Part shown: positions 8,092 to 16,836 of the stretch, piece after piece
Layout: every line of letters begins with the position of its first letter
How positions within the stretch are numbered: the first letter of the stretch is position 1
NCBI GenBank assembly: GCA_013286765.1
Contig: JABDFB010000011.1
Coordinates: 2,167-36,701 of the forward strand
Origin: Deltaproteobacteria bacterium
GTDB taxonomy: Bacteria > Bdellovibrionota > UBA1018
Reading direction: 5' to 3'
Length of the DNA: 34,535 nt
Notes under the pieces: generated by a model
Told to the model about the DNA's origin: nothing
Database searches by the model: none
Seen by the model: the letters and a program-made list of their open reading frames with translations, nothing else
Position numbers and translations under genes: made by a program

Positions 8092-8203
8092 GAGGCTTGC
8101 TGTGTATATCCTACTTTGCGAGATTCACGGCAGCCATGGATGGCGAAGGCCGTGAAAAACCGGACGTTTGCTCTCGCAAAGTAGGATATACACAGCAAGC
8201 CTC
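8092..8203. repeat. Long perfect hairpin: 31-bp inverted arms between convergent genes
   Basis: Arms 8092-8122 and 8173-8203 are exact reverse complements over 31 bases. The 50-base spacer holds a second nested stem (TTCACGGC at 8124-8131 with GCCGTGAA at 8149-8156). As RNA either strand would fold into a very stable structure. It sits between the 3' ends of the ChaN-like gene (plus) and the NtrC-type gene (minus), so bidirectional termination or a 3'-end stabiliser is plausible, although no T-tract follows on either strand. A small palindromic mobile element (MITE or REP-like) is the main alternative; I see no clear target-site duplication. Confidence 0.85.
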
Positions 8204-8227
8204 CCAATACCCTATCTGCCTCATCCC

Positions 8228-9640
8228 TTACGGCGTCTCAGGCTCATTTTCGACTGCCTTCTTATCCAGCTTTCTGTAGATCGTCCGAGAATTAATTCCT
8301 AAAAGCTTCGCGGTCATATTTTTATCTCCGTCAGTCGCTTCTAGGGTTTTACGAATCAGAAGCTCTTCCACTTCTTTGAGAGAAGTTCCCAACGGTACTG
8401 AGATAGACGTAGGATTTCCGGTTAATTTTCCCGTCAGATTTTTTCCTCTCTCTAGCGCAGAACTCAGTAAATGTGATGGCAATTCAGTTATAGATATCTG
8501 ATCAGAATTTGTGAGAATTACGGCTCTTTCCAATACGTTTGAGAGTTCCCGTACGTTTCCAGGCCACTCATAGCAAACCAGAGCCTCCAACGCTTCATCC
8601 GTAATTGCGTTCACTTCTTTCACATGGCGTCGACACGCTGTTTTTAGAAAATGATAGGCAAGCTCAGGAATATCTTCGGGCCGTTCGCGCAAGGCCGGAA
8701 TATGAATGCCGATAACTTCCAGGCGGTAGAGCAAATCCTGCCGAAATGCCTGTTCCTGTACAGCCTGTTTCAAGTCTCTATGAGTAGCAGCAACCACACG
8801 CACGTCTATTTTTTTGGAAACGGTGGAACCCAGTCGTCGCACTTCACTCTCTTGCAACGTCCGGAGAAGTTTCGCTTGCAACGAGTATGGCATATCACCA
8901 ATTTCGTCTAAGAGCAGAGTTCCGCCGTTAGCAGCTTCGAAAAGGCCTTCTTTTGCAGCGGAAGCACCGGTGAAGGCACCTTTCTCGAATCCAAATAATT
9001 CTGATTCTAATAGCTGTTCAGGAACAGCAGCACAGTTAATAGCAACAAATGGTTTTTTTGGCCGAGAGCTATGCAAATGAATACATCGTGCAACGAGTTC
9101 TTTTCCGGTGCCGCTTTCGCCCGTGAGCAGAACCGTTGCTTGAGTAGGAGCCACGCGTCGAACCAAGTCTTTGAGACTCTCGATGATTTGCGATCGCCCC
9201 AGAAGAAGATCCAGGCTTTGAACGGTGGTGCTTCCAGTTGGTTCTTCACTATTTTTTGCAAGACTTCTCTTCAGGGCTGTTTCGATGGAGGTCAACAAAG
9301 ATTGTCGTTTAAAAGGTTTGGTTAAAAAATCGACTGCACCGAGTTTCATCGCCCAGACGGCATCTTCAACTCGACCGAAGGCGGTCATGAGTATAACTGG
9401 AATTCTCTTGCCACAAAGGGAGAGCGCGCGCAAAAACTCTAAGCCTCCCAATCTGGGCATTCTGACATCCGTAATAATGAGATCGAACTCTGCACTGGTT
9501 TTGCCGGGGCTGGGTCGAACAGTTTCTAGGGCAGCTTGGCCATCCATCGCGGTGGTAACTTCATGACCAGCAAATTGCAAAATCTTGCGAGTAGACTCGA
9601 GCGCCTGCGGATCATCATCCACAAGTAATATTCTAGACAT
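8228..9640 (-). CDS. Sigma-54-dependent response regulator, NtrC family
   Basis: A 470-aa transcription activator. The receiver domain (1-120) has the acidic pair in LLVDDD, phospho-acceptor Asp58 in LIITDVRMP and Lys108 in DFLTKPF. The AAA+ sigma-54 interaction domain (about 147-385) has Walker A GESGTGKE (174-181), the sigma-54-contacting GAFTGA (221-226) and Walker B GGTLLLDEIGDM. The C-terminus has a Fis-type helix-turn-helix (NMTAKLLGINSRTIYRKL). All key residues are present. It overlaps the upstream histidine kinase gene by 8 bases, marking the two as a coupled two-component pair. It should activate sigma-54 promoters; I found no convincing -24/-12 site here, so its regulon is unknown. 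Confidence 0.96.
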   Translation of the reverse strand: MSRILLVDDDPQALESTRKILQFAGHEVTTAMDGQAALETVRPSPGKTSAEFDLIITDVRMPRLGGLEFLRALSLCGKRIPVILMTAFGRVEDAVWAMKLGAVDFLTKPFKRQSLLTSIETALKRSLAKNSEEPTGSTTVQSLDLLLGRSQIIESLKDLVRRVAPTQATVLLTGESGTGKELVARCIHLHSSRPKKPFVAINCAAVPEQLLESELFGFEKGAFTGASAAKEGLFEAANGGTLLLDEIGDMPYSLQAKLLRTLQESEVRRLGSTVSKKIDVRVVAATHRDLKQAVQEQAFRQDLLYRLEVIGIHIPALRERPEDIPELAYHFLKTACRRHVKEVNAITDEALEALVCYEWPGNVRELSNVLERAVILTNSDQISITELPSHLLSSALERGKNLTGKLTGNPTSISVPLGTSLKEVEELLIRKTLEATDGDKNMTAKLLGINSRTIYRKLDKKAVENEPETP

Positions 9641-11765
9641 GATGAATCACCTCCTGAGTACCTTTTCTATTCTCCGGTTTATTCTCTGGCAGAACGATCT
9701 TCTCCAGTGCTGGTTCTACCACTGGTAGGAGAATCTCAAAACAAGCTCCCGTTGTTTGTTTCGACGCAACCTCGGGGGGAAGTTCCACGTTTCTAACAGT
9801 TCCTTTATGATCTTCTACCACTTTTTTGACAAAAGAGAGACCCAGGCCTGTACCTTGCGCTCGACTAGTAACAAACGGGGTAAAGAGTTTTGTTTTTATT
9901 TCGGTGGGTATACCAGGCCCAGTATCAGCGATTCGCAATCGAATCTGATGATGAGCAGTGTTTTCTAGCAGCCATGAAATGCGGGGTGCTTCACTTTGAT
10001 TCTCGATCGCCTGGAGCGCATTTCTGAGCAAGTTTCCTAATACCTGCTCCATCAAGTCCGGGTCGGCCAAAATGTTCAGGTTGGCATTTTCGTCCACTTT
10101 CAAGACAATTTGTACGCCTTGGGCCTCACATGCCGTGGAATAAGTATGAATAACCGATTCAATAAGCTGGCCTAGGTTCACCATTTGCTTTTGTCCGGTA
10201 GAGAGGCGCGAGAGTTTCAAATAGTTCTCAGTGATTTTTTGAAGACGATCGACAGAATTCAAAATAGAATATAGAGATTGCCGAAGCGTGGCATCTCCTA
10301 ATCGATTAGCAAGTTCTGCAGCCATTTCTGCTTCCAATCCGATAGAGTGCAAAGGATTTCGGACTTCATGCGCTACTTGAGCAGACATTCTACCTATCGC
10401 TGCAAGATTTTCGGCACGTCTCAATCTTTCTTGAAGATCTAGTTCTTCTGTTAAATCGTCTAATACGATAATCGCGCCTGGAACTTGCCCAGGATCCCCT
10501 CTCAGATCTCCGCGCAACGGCATGACATGTCCGCCTATCACCCGACTTTCAATTTCAACTGGATTGAGTCGACATGCTTCAGCGGAGATTTTCATCTGTT
10601 GAGAGACAAACTGAAGTTTTTGCCACGAACTCAGTTCAGAACCCTTGATTTTATCCTCCGACGATCCCAGCCATTGGATCGCCTGTGGATTGCATTGAGT
10701 AATTCGTCCGTCAAGATCGACGACTAATAAGACTGAATCGATGCTGTTTAAAATATTCTGGTTCAACTGCCCCATTTCTCGGAGCAAGCGATTTTGTTCC
10801 TGGAGACGACTTTTTTGGGCTTCCACCGTTTTTTCCCGCTCCAATAGCGCTGTCGCCATATGGTGAAATTCGCGGGCCAGCTGGCTTACTTCATCCGAGC
10901 GAGAAAGCGGAATATCGGGCAAGAGCGACTTATCTTCTTTTCGAAGCCCGCGTCGTGCAATATCCCGCGCTAGACGAGTCAGTTCTTCCAACGGCCGCAG
11001 GGCGCGTTCGCCTAACCAGAGTAGTAAAAGCGACATGAGAACAACAACGACCAAGATAACTTCTAGTCCGGTCCGAAGTTCTATAAAGCGGCTTTCAGCG
11101 ATACCGAAGCTCTGTCTGAGAGAGTGATCGTACTCAATCACACCGGACTGGAGGTGTCTTTTCCAGTCGTCGATACTGATAGCCCATTTGTTATAGATCT
11201 CGGTGGCCTGGCTATCCGTTTTGAAGTCCGGGCGAACGCCCATCTCAAGTTTCGTATCCGACTTGAGATCAAGTCCGTTTCGGAAGTCGAAACTGTTTCG
11301 AGTTTCCAGAGCATTAAATAGACTTAGTGAAAGGCTGGAGAGCGTTCTGATTTTTTCCTGAGCCAGAGTAGCCCAACTTCGCCAAAATTCACGACTATCT
11401 TGGTCAGCCCAATCATAGGAAGATCCGACGAGTTCGGAAATATGACTAATTTCGTTTTCCAGAACACTTTCAATCCAACGAGGAACTTTGTGCGGGCGCC
11501 ACTGAGGATCTTTCCAGTGGTGGTACCCGAGATTACGATCCAGCTCTCGGGTGAAAATTTCTGCATCCGATTGAACCTGCGTGATAAGACGTCCCAGCGG
11601 GACAGAGATGTGGTTGATTGCTTCTAAAAATCGGCTGACTTCAGTCATACGAAAAAGGCTGTAGGCAGAACTTAATAATGAAAGAAGAACCATCGGCACT
11701 ACATAGGCGAGGACTTTTCTTCTGAGCGATCCTTTGAACCAAGTAAAAGAATTCGATCCCATCAT
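9633..11765 (-). CDS. Membrane sensor histidine kinase (NtrB/AtoS-like)
   Basis: A 710-aa inner-membrane kinase. TM1 is about residues 18-37 and TM2 about 234-251, bracketing a ~195-residue periplasmic sensor region that I do not recognise. A HAMP linker (about 252-308) and coiled coil follow, then a PAS domain (about 335-440: NSIDSVLLVVDLDGRITQCN). HisKA has His466 in MSAQVAHEVRNPLHSI. HATPase_c has N-box NLLRNALQAI, G1 IADTGPGIP, F-box LFTPFV and G2 GTGLGLSFVKKVV. It should autophosphorylate and pass phosphate to the NtrC-type regulator whose start it overlaps by 8 bases. It begins with two consecutive ATGs after a weak AGAGA. metG lies 99 bases upstream on the same strand, so read-through from metG is possible. 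Confidence 0.95.
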   Translation of the reverse strand: MMGSNSFTWFKGSLRRKVLAYVVPMVLLSLLSSAYSLFRMTEVSRFLEAINHISVPLGRLITQVQSDAEIFTRELDRNLGYHHWKDPQWRPHKVPRWIESVLENEISHISELVGSSYDWADQDSREFWRSWATLAQEKIRTLSSLSLSLFNALETRNSFDFRNGLDLKSDTKLEMGVRPDFKTDSQATEIYNKWAISIDDWKRHLQSGVIEYDHSLRQSFGIAESRFIELRTGLEVILVVVVLMSLLLLWLGERALRPLEELTRLARDIARRGLRKEDKSLLPDIPLSRSDEVSQLAREFHHMATALLEREKTVEAQKSRLQEQNRLLREMGQLNQNILNSIDSVLLVVDLDGRITQCNPQAIQWLGSSEDKIKGSELSSWQKLQFVSQQMKISAEACRLNPVEIESRVIGGHVMPLRGDLRGDPGQVPGAIIVLDDLTEELDLQERLRRAENLAAIGRMSAQVAHEVRNPLHSIGLEAEMAAELANRLGDATLRQSLYSILNSVDRLQKITENYLKLSRLSTGQKQMVNLGQLIESVIHTYSTACEAQGVQIVLKVDENANLNILADPDLMEQVLGNLLRNALQAIENQSEAPRISWLLENTAHHQIRLRIADTGPGIPTEIKTKLFTPFVTSRAQGTGLGLSFVKKVVEDHKGTVRNVELPPEVASKQTTGACFEILLPVVEPALEKIVLPENKPENRKGTQEVIHHV

Positions 11766-11864
11766 TCTCTAAAACAATGATAATTTAAAATCAGTTTTTT
11801 CTCGAGCTTAAAGAGAGCGAGAATCATTGCAACAAAATATCTCGAGACATTTATGGTAGGCCGC

Positions 11865-13466
11865 CTATTTTGGCAGTTCCAGCCTAGGATAAATCGGTTT
11901 AGGCTCACTAGGGCAAATCGGTATTTGACCCCATTTTAGCGCTTTCAGTGCCCCGTCGGCGGGACTACCGCCAGCCGGACTGCCGTCAGCGGCGGAAGAC
12001 AATCCAAGTTGTTTAAAAACCTCAGGCATCTTAAAAGGAAGCACCGGCAGCCATGCTGTAGCGAGCCATCGGATCCCTTCAAGCAAAGTAAACATACATT
12101 CTTTCAGTTGCTTTTGGGCCTCAGGAGAATTGTCCTTAGCCAAAACCCAGGGTTTTACTCGATCGATATAAAGATTGAGAAGCCTGGAACGGGCTAGACA
12201 GGCTGCGATATACGAAGACGGATCTATTTTATCTATTGTCAGTTGAAGTTCCGAAATGAGAGATTCAAAAGACGCCTGAATCTCAGCCGAATGCGTCTTG
12301 GTCCCTGGAAGCGTCAGACTCTCGCCAGGAAAGTACTTACGGGTCATGCTAATGGAGCGATTGACAAGATTGCCCCAATCGTTTGCTAAATCGGCATTGT
12401 TCTTGAGAATTAACGACTCCCAGGCGAAGTTTCCATCCTGCGAAAAGTGGTTCTCAGCTAACATATAATAGCGAAATGGGTCGACTCCGGTCACGGCGAT
12501 GACTTCATCGGGAGTAACTATATTACCGATGGTCTTCGACATTTTGCTGCCTTTGATGGTGATATATCCGTGTGCGAATACTTTCTCCGGCAAGGGCAAT
12601 TCCAGACTCATCAGCATTGCGGGCCAGTAGACGCAGTGAAAACGTGAGATATCTTTTCCAATAATATGAACATTGGCGGGCCAAATAGAATTGAAGGATG
12701 GGCCATTCTGAGCTCCAGAGTTGTCACTCTTCAACTCACCCAGAATTCCGGCAGCAGTAATGTAGTTAATGAGCGCATCGAACCAGACATACACTACATG
12801 TTTAGGATCAAACGGAAACGGAATTCCCCACTGGAAGGTGGATCGAGAAACCGAGAAATCCTTTAAACCGGACTGAACAAAATTAATAATTTCCCCTCTG
12901 CGGTAGTCGGGGTGAATGAAATCAGGATTTTCGCTATAGTATTTTAGAAGAGGCTCTTGGTATTTGGATAAACGAAAAAAATAATTCTCTTCAGAAATCC
13001 ACCTAGGGGGTTTCCCGTGTGATGGGCATTTGCCATCAACAAGGTCTTTTTCGGTGTAAAAGGCCTCACAGCTCTCGCAATAGTGGCCTTCGTATTTGGC
13101 TTTATAGATATCGCCTTTATCAAAAGCTTTTTGCACCAGAATCTGGACTACCTCGATATGATCGTCATCGGACGTTCTAATGAAACGGTCGTACCCGATT
13201 CCTAAATCTCGTAGTACTTTTTGAATATCCTCAGACATGAGGTCACAATAGGCTTTCGGCTCGAGTTTTTGCGCTTCGGCTGCTCTTTGAACGTTCAAAG
13301 AATGCTCGTCCATCCCTGTGACAAAGTAAGCATCCCGACCCATGCTCTTATGACTGCGGGTCAGCCAATCGGCGCCCAGACATTCCCAAGCCCAACCGAC
13401 ATGGATGCGCGAGTTTGGGTAAACGATTGCTGTAGTAATATACTCAGTCTTTTTTGGTGTTTGCAT
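11865..13466 (-). CDS. metG: Methionyl-tRNA synthetase
   Basis: Class I aminoacyl-tRNA synthetase that charges tRNA-Met. At 533 aa it has the compact form without the C-terminal tRNA-binding dimer domain. The HIGH signature appears as HVGW (residues 22-25, in PNSRIHVGWA) and the KMSKS loop as KMSKT (near 305, in IKGSKMSKTIGN). A zinc knuckle is present: Cys130, Cys133, Cys147 and His150 (YCESCEAFY ... KCPSH). The anticodon-binding helical domain follows. The C-terminal tail contains a small repetitive insert (ADGSPAGGSPADGA) unlike the rest. It is divergent from the coiled-coil gene at 13544, with 77 bases between the starts. Confidence 0.96.
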   Translation of the reverse strand: MQTPKKTEYITTAIVYPNSRIHVGWAWECLGADWLTRSHKSMGRDAYFVTGMDEHSLNVQRAAEAQKLEPKAYCDLMSEDIQKVLRDLGIGYDRFIRTSDDDHIEVVQILVQKAFDKGDIYKAKYEGHYCESCEAFYTEKDLVDGKCPSHGKPPRWISEENYFFRLSKYQEPLLKYYSENPDFIHPDYRRGEIINFVQSGLKDFSVSRSTFQWGIPFPFDPKHVVYVWFDALINYITAAGILGELKSDNSGAQNGPSFNSIWPANVHIIGKDISRFHCVYWPAMLMSLELPLPEKVFAHGYITIKGSKMSKTIGNIVTPDEVIAVTGVDPFRYYMLAENHFSQDGNFAWESLILKNNADLANDWGNLVNRSISMTRKYFPGESLTLPGTKTHSAEIQASFESLISELQLTIDKIDPSSYIAACLARSRLLNLYIDRVKPWVLAKDNSPEAQKQLKECMFTLLEGIRWLATAWLPVLPFKMPEVFKQLGLSSAADGSPAGGSPADGALKALKWGQIPICPSEPKPIYPRLELPK

Positions 13467-13543
13467 TTCTCAATAAGCCTTCGGCATCAACTACACTTAA
13501 GATCCTTTGACTGCAAGTCGATAAGCTCGTGAGGAACCTTAAA

Positions 13544-14836
13544 GTGACAGATTCTCGTCCCCTAATATTATGGGTAGTTGACCAAAAAGTCCTAACAGAG
13601 AAAAAAGCGACATTTACTCAAACTCTGAAGGGGATTAATCAGCTCGCCCTGGTTCAGATTATGGTCACTGAACAGTGCACAGAAACCAGTATTCTGGAAT
13701 TTCTAAAGGACAAGACTCCTGTCCTGATTCTCTTACCCAAGGCCTGTGAGCAAAATTGGTCTAAGCTTAAGAGCTATTATATTGAGAAATCAGCTAGTGG
13801 ACCAAAATTCGCCTTTTATTTCTTTGATCCGCTCACCCATACCGAGAGTCAACCGCCGGCAGCGCAAAACCAGTATATTATTTTGGATTTCTGTCATTTG
13901 GGCGTACCTGAAATTCTTTTAATTTTGAAAAGTTATATCCGAATTCAAGACAGAGCCGGAATTGGGGCCTTACTTCAACCAGCCACGCCGATTTATTGTG
14001 AAAACTGGTACCGAGGCCAAGGCCAGGGCAACCGACTTGATCAGGTTTTGGGCCTACCTGAACTAGTCCAGCACAACTGGGCCCAGCGCTCATTTGCTAT
14101 TCGAATTTTACTAATTGCCTTTTGGACTCTGGTTTATGAATCAAGTCACGGGCGAATTCGGACTCATGCGAACTCCGAGTCGCAGAACCAGTTTCCAGTG
14201 GCCTATTTTCAGATCGGAGCCGATCAGAACAGTCTGCTGATACGGTTAGTTTATAGCGCACCGCCTCTTTATACGCCGGCTACGGTTTTAAACGAATTCT
14301 GGCCAAACTCTGCCAATTTAATGAAAGCACCTCAGATGCTATTAAAATATGCAGATTTCTTGCGGGTCCATTATGTTTCCGAAAAAAGCGAAATCGAAGT
14401 GGTAGCTGCCCTAGTGTCTTCAGCACCTTCGTTAAAAGCGCATTCGGAAGCCCATACCTTGTGGATTGAACCGGTAACGCAAAACATTTTCTACGAACAG
14501 GACGCGCCCTACCAAACCCCGAATCCCCATGACCCACGCCTGCGTCCACTAACGACGCAAGAAGTTTCACAAAAAGAGTCTTCGCACGCTGTAAAGTCGA
14601 TTGAATCTATTATCGAGTCTTTTCAGGAGCGCTTTGCAGAAGCACAGTTCAATATTAGGCAGTACGAAATCGATATTGAAAGACTAAAGGCTGCCGGAAC
14701 GGATAAAGAAAAATTACGCCAACTCAAACTGAGAATGGAAGCCCTCGCTAATCGTGAAAAAGCCTGGCTCAAAAAACTGGGCCGCACTCTGTATGCTTTC
14801 AAAGACGCAAAATACAAGAAGGCCAATTCCGACTAA
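13544..14836 (+). CDS. Hypothetical protein with C-terminal coiled coil
   Basis: A 430-aa protein I do not recognise. The N-terminal ~125 residues look like an alternating strand/helix fold (PLILWVVDQKVL, TPVLILLPKA, KFAFYFFDPLT, QYIILDFCHLG), resembling a receiver-like or flavodoxin-like fold but with no conserved Asp site that I can point to. A middle domain and then a charged coiled coil (about 350-420) follow. There is no signal peptide. Start choice: GTG 13544 follows AGGA at 9-base spacing, better than the GTG at 13529, which has no ribosome site. The gene stands alone and converges on the TonB-like gene. Confidence 0.8.
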   Translation: MTDSRPLILWVVDQKVLTEKKATFTQTLKGINQLALVQIMVTEQCTETSILEFLKDKTPVLILLPKACEQNWSKLKSYYIEKSASGPKFAFYFFDPLTHTESQPPAAQNQYIILDFCHLGVPEILLILKSYIRIQDRAGIGALLQPATPIYCENWYRGQGQGNRLDQVLGLPELVQHNWAQRSFAIRILLIAFWTLVYESSHGRIRTHANSESQNQFPVAYFQIGADQNSLLIRLVYSAPPLYTPATVLNEFWPNSANLMKAPQMLLKYADFLRVHYVSEKSEIEVVAALVSSAPSLKAHSEAHTLWIEPVTQNIFYEQDAPYQTPNPHDPRLRPLTTQEVSQKESSHAVKSIESIIESFQERFAEAQFNIRQYEIDIERLKAAGTDKEKLRQLKLRMEALANREKAWLKKLGRTLYAFKDAKYKKANSD

Positions 14837-14939
14837 ATGCAAAACTTCACTTTGGCTAAAGATTAATATTATTTATGTAGTTATTTTAAATAGAATAATA
14901 GATCGCCACTATTTACACATTATATTATTTTAATCTACC

Positions 14940-15869
14940 CTAGTAATTCCTTGTCGGCGGAGCATACTGAAAGAACCCGTCCCCCATATGCACGGTGAAC
15001 GTCCAACCGGTGTGAACTTCGTTCTTGGGATTCACCAGTCCTTTCGGGGGGTTTGGAAACCGCTTTGCTTCTCGCCAAGCTTGTTCTACTGCGGCGTCGA
15101 ATTCTCTAACAGACGAGCTGGTCTTTTGAATAATTTCAATTAAATTTCCATTCTCATCTAAAACGACATCAACAATTGTACTATAATCCCCGGGCAAAAC
15201 ACGTTTCGGGCCTAACGCCGATCTAATCCGACTTTGCCAGATGGGACCAATCGTTTCGTACATTCTAGAATAAAACGAGTAGTAAACACTCTCGGCCGTA
15301 TTGAGCAGATTCTCACTTCCATAGGGCAGCGACTGATCCAAAATCGCTTGATCGCCAGTTTCTTGATTCGGTCGTTGCCTCATCCGTTGTTCTAACGGTC
15401 GAGGCACTGCCTCATCAAATCGAAATGGAATTCCGAGTCGACTCAAAGATAAATGGTTTCGAGGCGTTTTATGTGCCTCGCTTCGTCTTTCCTGCGCAGG
15501 TGCCGTTTGCTTTGCACCCATATTAGGTAATATTGCCGTTTTGTTCGCCCGCTGTTCTCGCTCGACTTTTGTATTTCGGTCAGAGAAATAGCGAGCGTCT
15601 TTTGGGGCCACTTTTTCGCGTGGCAATGATTTGTCTTTGTTTAAGAGTAGACTCTGTTTCTGCCATTTTTGCCGAATGGCTTCGAGTTCTGCCGTGTCGA
15701 TGGTTTTTACTTCTACTTTTGTGGGTTTCTCAGCAGCAGGCCATTCCACTTTGGCTCGAAGCAGCAGAATATGAAACAGTAAAGCGACTAATGAAAAGAG
15801 GATCCAAAGCTTTTTTTGCCCGGTTCGATACTCAAACCTGAAATCAAAACGCCCCCAAACGTCCCCCAC
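14940..15869 (-). CDS. TonB/TolA-like protein with single N-terminal membrane anchor
   Basis: A 309-aa protein with a cytoplasmic N-terminus, one membrane segment (about residues 21-38, LWILFSLVALLFHILLL), a long charged periplasmic linker (about 40-180) and a C-terminal TonB-type domain. The C-terminal part has the family pattern: YSTIVDVVLDENGNLIEI, then VREFDAAVEQAWREAKRFP and PPKGLV. Such proteins couple the inner-membrane proton motive force to outer-membrane processes with ExbB/ExbD partners; none is in this window. The start is GTG at 15869 without a clear Shine-Dalgarno, so the first few residues are uncertain. It lies 77 bases after the sigma/anti-sigma-like gene on the same strand. 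Confidence 0.8.
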   Translation of the reverse strand: MGDVWGRFDFRFEYRTGQKKLWILFSLVALLFHILLLRAKVEWPAAEKPTKVEVKTIDTAELEAIRQKWQKQSLLLNKDKSLPREKVAPKDARYFSDRNTKVEREQRANKTAILPNMGAKQTAPAQERRSEAHKTPRNHLSLSRLGIPFRFDEAVPRPLEQRMRQRPNQETGDQAILDQSLPYGSENLLNTAESVYYSFYSRMYETIGPIWQSRIRSALGPKRVLPGDYSTIVDVVLDENGNLIEIIQKTSSSVREFDAAVEQAWREAKRFPNPPKGLVNPKNEVHTGWTFTVHMGDGFFQYAPPTRNY

Positions 15870-15946
15870 TCATATATTCATCGCATAAACTGCAAACGCG
15901 TTCCACCCATAAAATGAGTTAGAACCGGCTGCCTAAATCATGAAAT

Positions 15947-16771
15947 TTAAAAAATAATCCTATAAATCAATAAGACCAAGTAAATGGCCAACATAATCTG
16001 AATATCTTTATTCTTTAAAAACTTTAATAGACTATCTTTAAAAGAAAGATCGCTGCGATAGCGCGAAAAAGTTTTCGTATCAAACAAGACCCGTTCTACC
16101 AATTGATCGAGCTCGGGATCCGTCGAGAGTCGCTCTACTTCTTTCTCCACTTTGAAATACCCTTCACGGCATCGGGCAAGAAACTGGCTACACGAAGTAC
16201 ACTCCAACAAATGCTCTTTCAAAAACACCTGTTCGCGGGCGGATGGAATTTCCTCATCCAAGAAACGCTGTGGCCACGGTCTCGTCGAATGGTAGCTCGG
16301 ACACGATGTACTCAATGCATGCGGGCCATGGGGGTAGTATTGCTCGATAGGCCCACCTACGGACGAAGTGACTAACTTGATACGTGCTGACCAAGCGATT
16401 TCCTGAATTTCATCAACAGGTCGCCCAAGAATTTTTGCAAGCCTATCGTAAGACCATCGACCAATATGCAATGCGACTAGGATAAAGCGTTCATCTGGAA
16501 TCAGTCGAAAAAAAGGATGGGTAAATTCAACCTGATTCCGGCGGCCCCGTTCCAGGAGTGCCTGAGACGTCTTCTCGAGCCTGCGTTCTAGACTGAGATT
16601 GAGCAGAGAAACCGCGTCTAAAGTTTCTGCTAGACTGCGTCTCGTATCATCGTGATCAGACCAAAAAGCCTTTCCCAATCCTGAAAGAACTCTCGCATCC
16701 GTATGTGCATGGGTCGACGAGCTCGAGTGCGAGTGCGAGTTTAAACCTTTATCTTCCATATCTTCTATCAT
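15947..16771 (-). CDS. Sigma region 4-like plus zinc anti-sigma finger, membrane-anchored
   Basis: A 274-aa protein with an unusual order of parts. Residues 1-30 are His/Ser-rich. Residues about 86-135 read like a sigma-70 region 4 helix-turn-helix (LIPDERFILVALHI, WSYDRLAKILGRPVDEI, then a helix ending SARIKL). Residues about 157-201 match a zinc anti-sigma finger: CPSY, FLDEEIPSARE, and HLLECTSC giving His187, Cys191 and Cys194, with Cys157 as a likely fourth ligand. The last ~18 residues (IQIMLAIYLVLLIYRIIF) form a tail-anchor membrane segment. A GGAAGGA lies upstream of ATG 16771. Region 2, needed for an active sigma factor, is missing, so a membrane-bound regulator is more likely. It is divergent from the DUF1015 gene. 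Confidence 0.75.
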   Translation of the reverse strand: MIEDMEDKGLNSHSHSSSSTHAHTDARVLSGLGKAFWSDHDDTRRSLAETLDAVSLLNLSLERRLEKTSQALLERGRRNQVEFTHPFFRLIPDERFILVALHIGRWSYDRLAKILGRPVDEIQEIAWSARIKLVTSSVGGPIEQYYPHGPHALSTSCPSYHSTRPWPQRFLDEEIPSAREQVFLKEHLLECTSCSQFLARCREGYFKVEKEVERLSTDPELDQLVERVLFDTKTFSRYRSDLSFKDSLLKFLKNKDIQIMLAIYLVLLIYRIIF

Positions 16772-16836
16772 ACGAAGAAATCCTTCCCAAAACTAGGCTG
16801 CAAAAAATACCGACCTCTGGTATGGTTTGTCGCATT

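Noticed and set aside
8097..8279. Short ORFs on both strands across 8019-8279
   Set aside because: They give the same peptide fragment from both strands because of the hairpin; no coding signal or ribosome site supports them.
9625..9660. Sigma-54 promoter for the two-component pair
   Set aside because: No TGGCAC-N5-TTGC-like pair with correct spacing was found near the kinase or regulator genes, or elsewhere with confidence.
11795..11835. Terminator between metG and the histidine kinase
   Set aside because: CTCGAG-type stems are present, but the T-run is on the wrong side for minus-strand transcription.
16705..16836. 44-residue N-terminal extension of the DUF1015 protein
   Set aside because: The conserved family N-terminus begins at 16837. 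The extension is Ser-rich antisense of the divergent zinc-finger gene.
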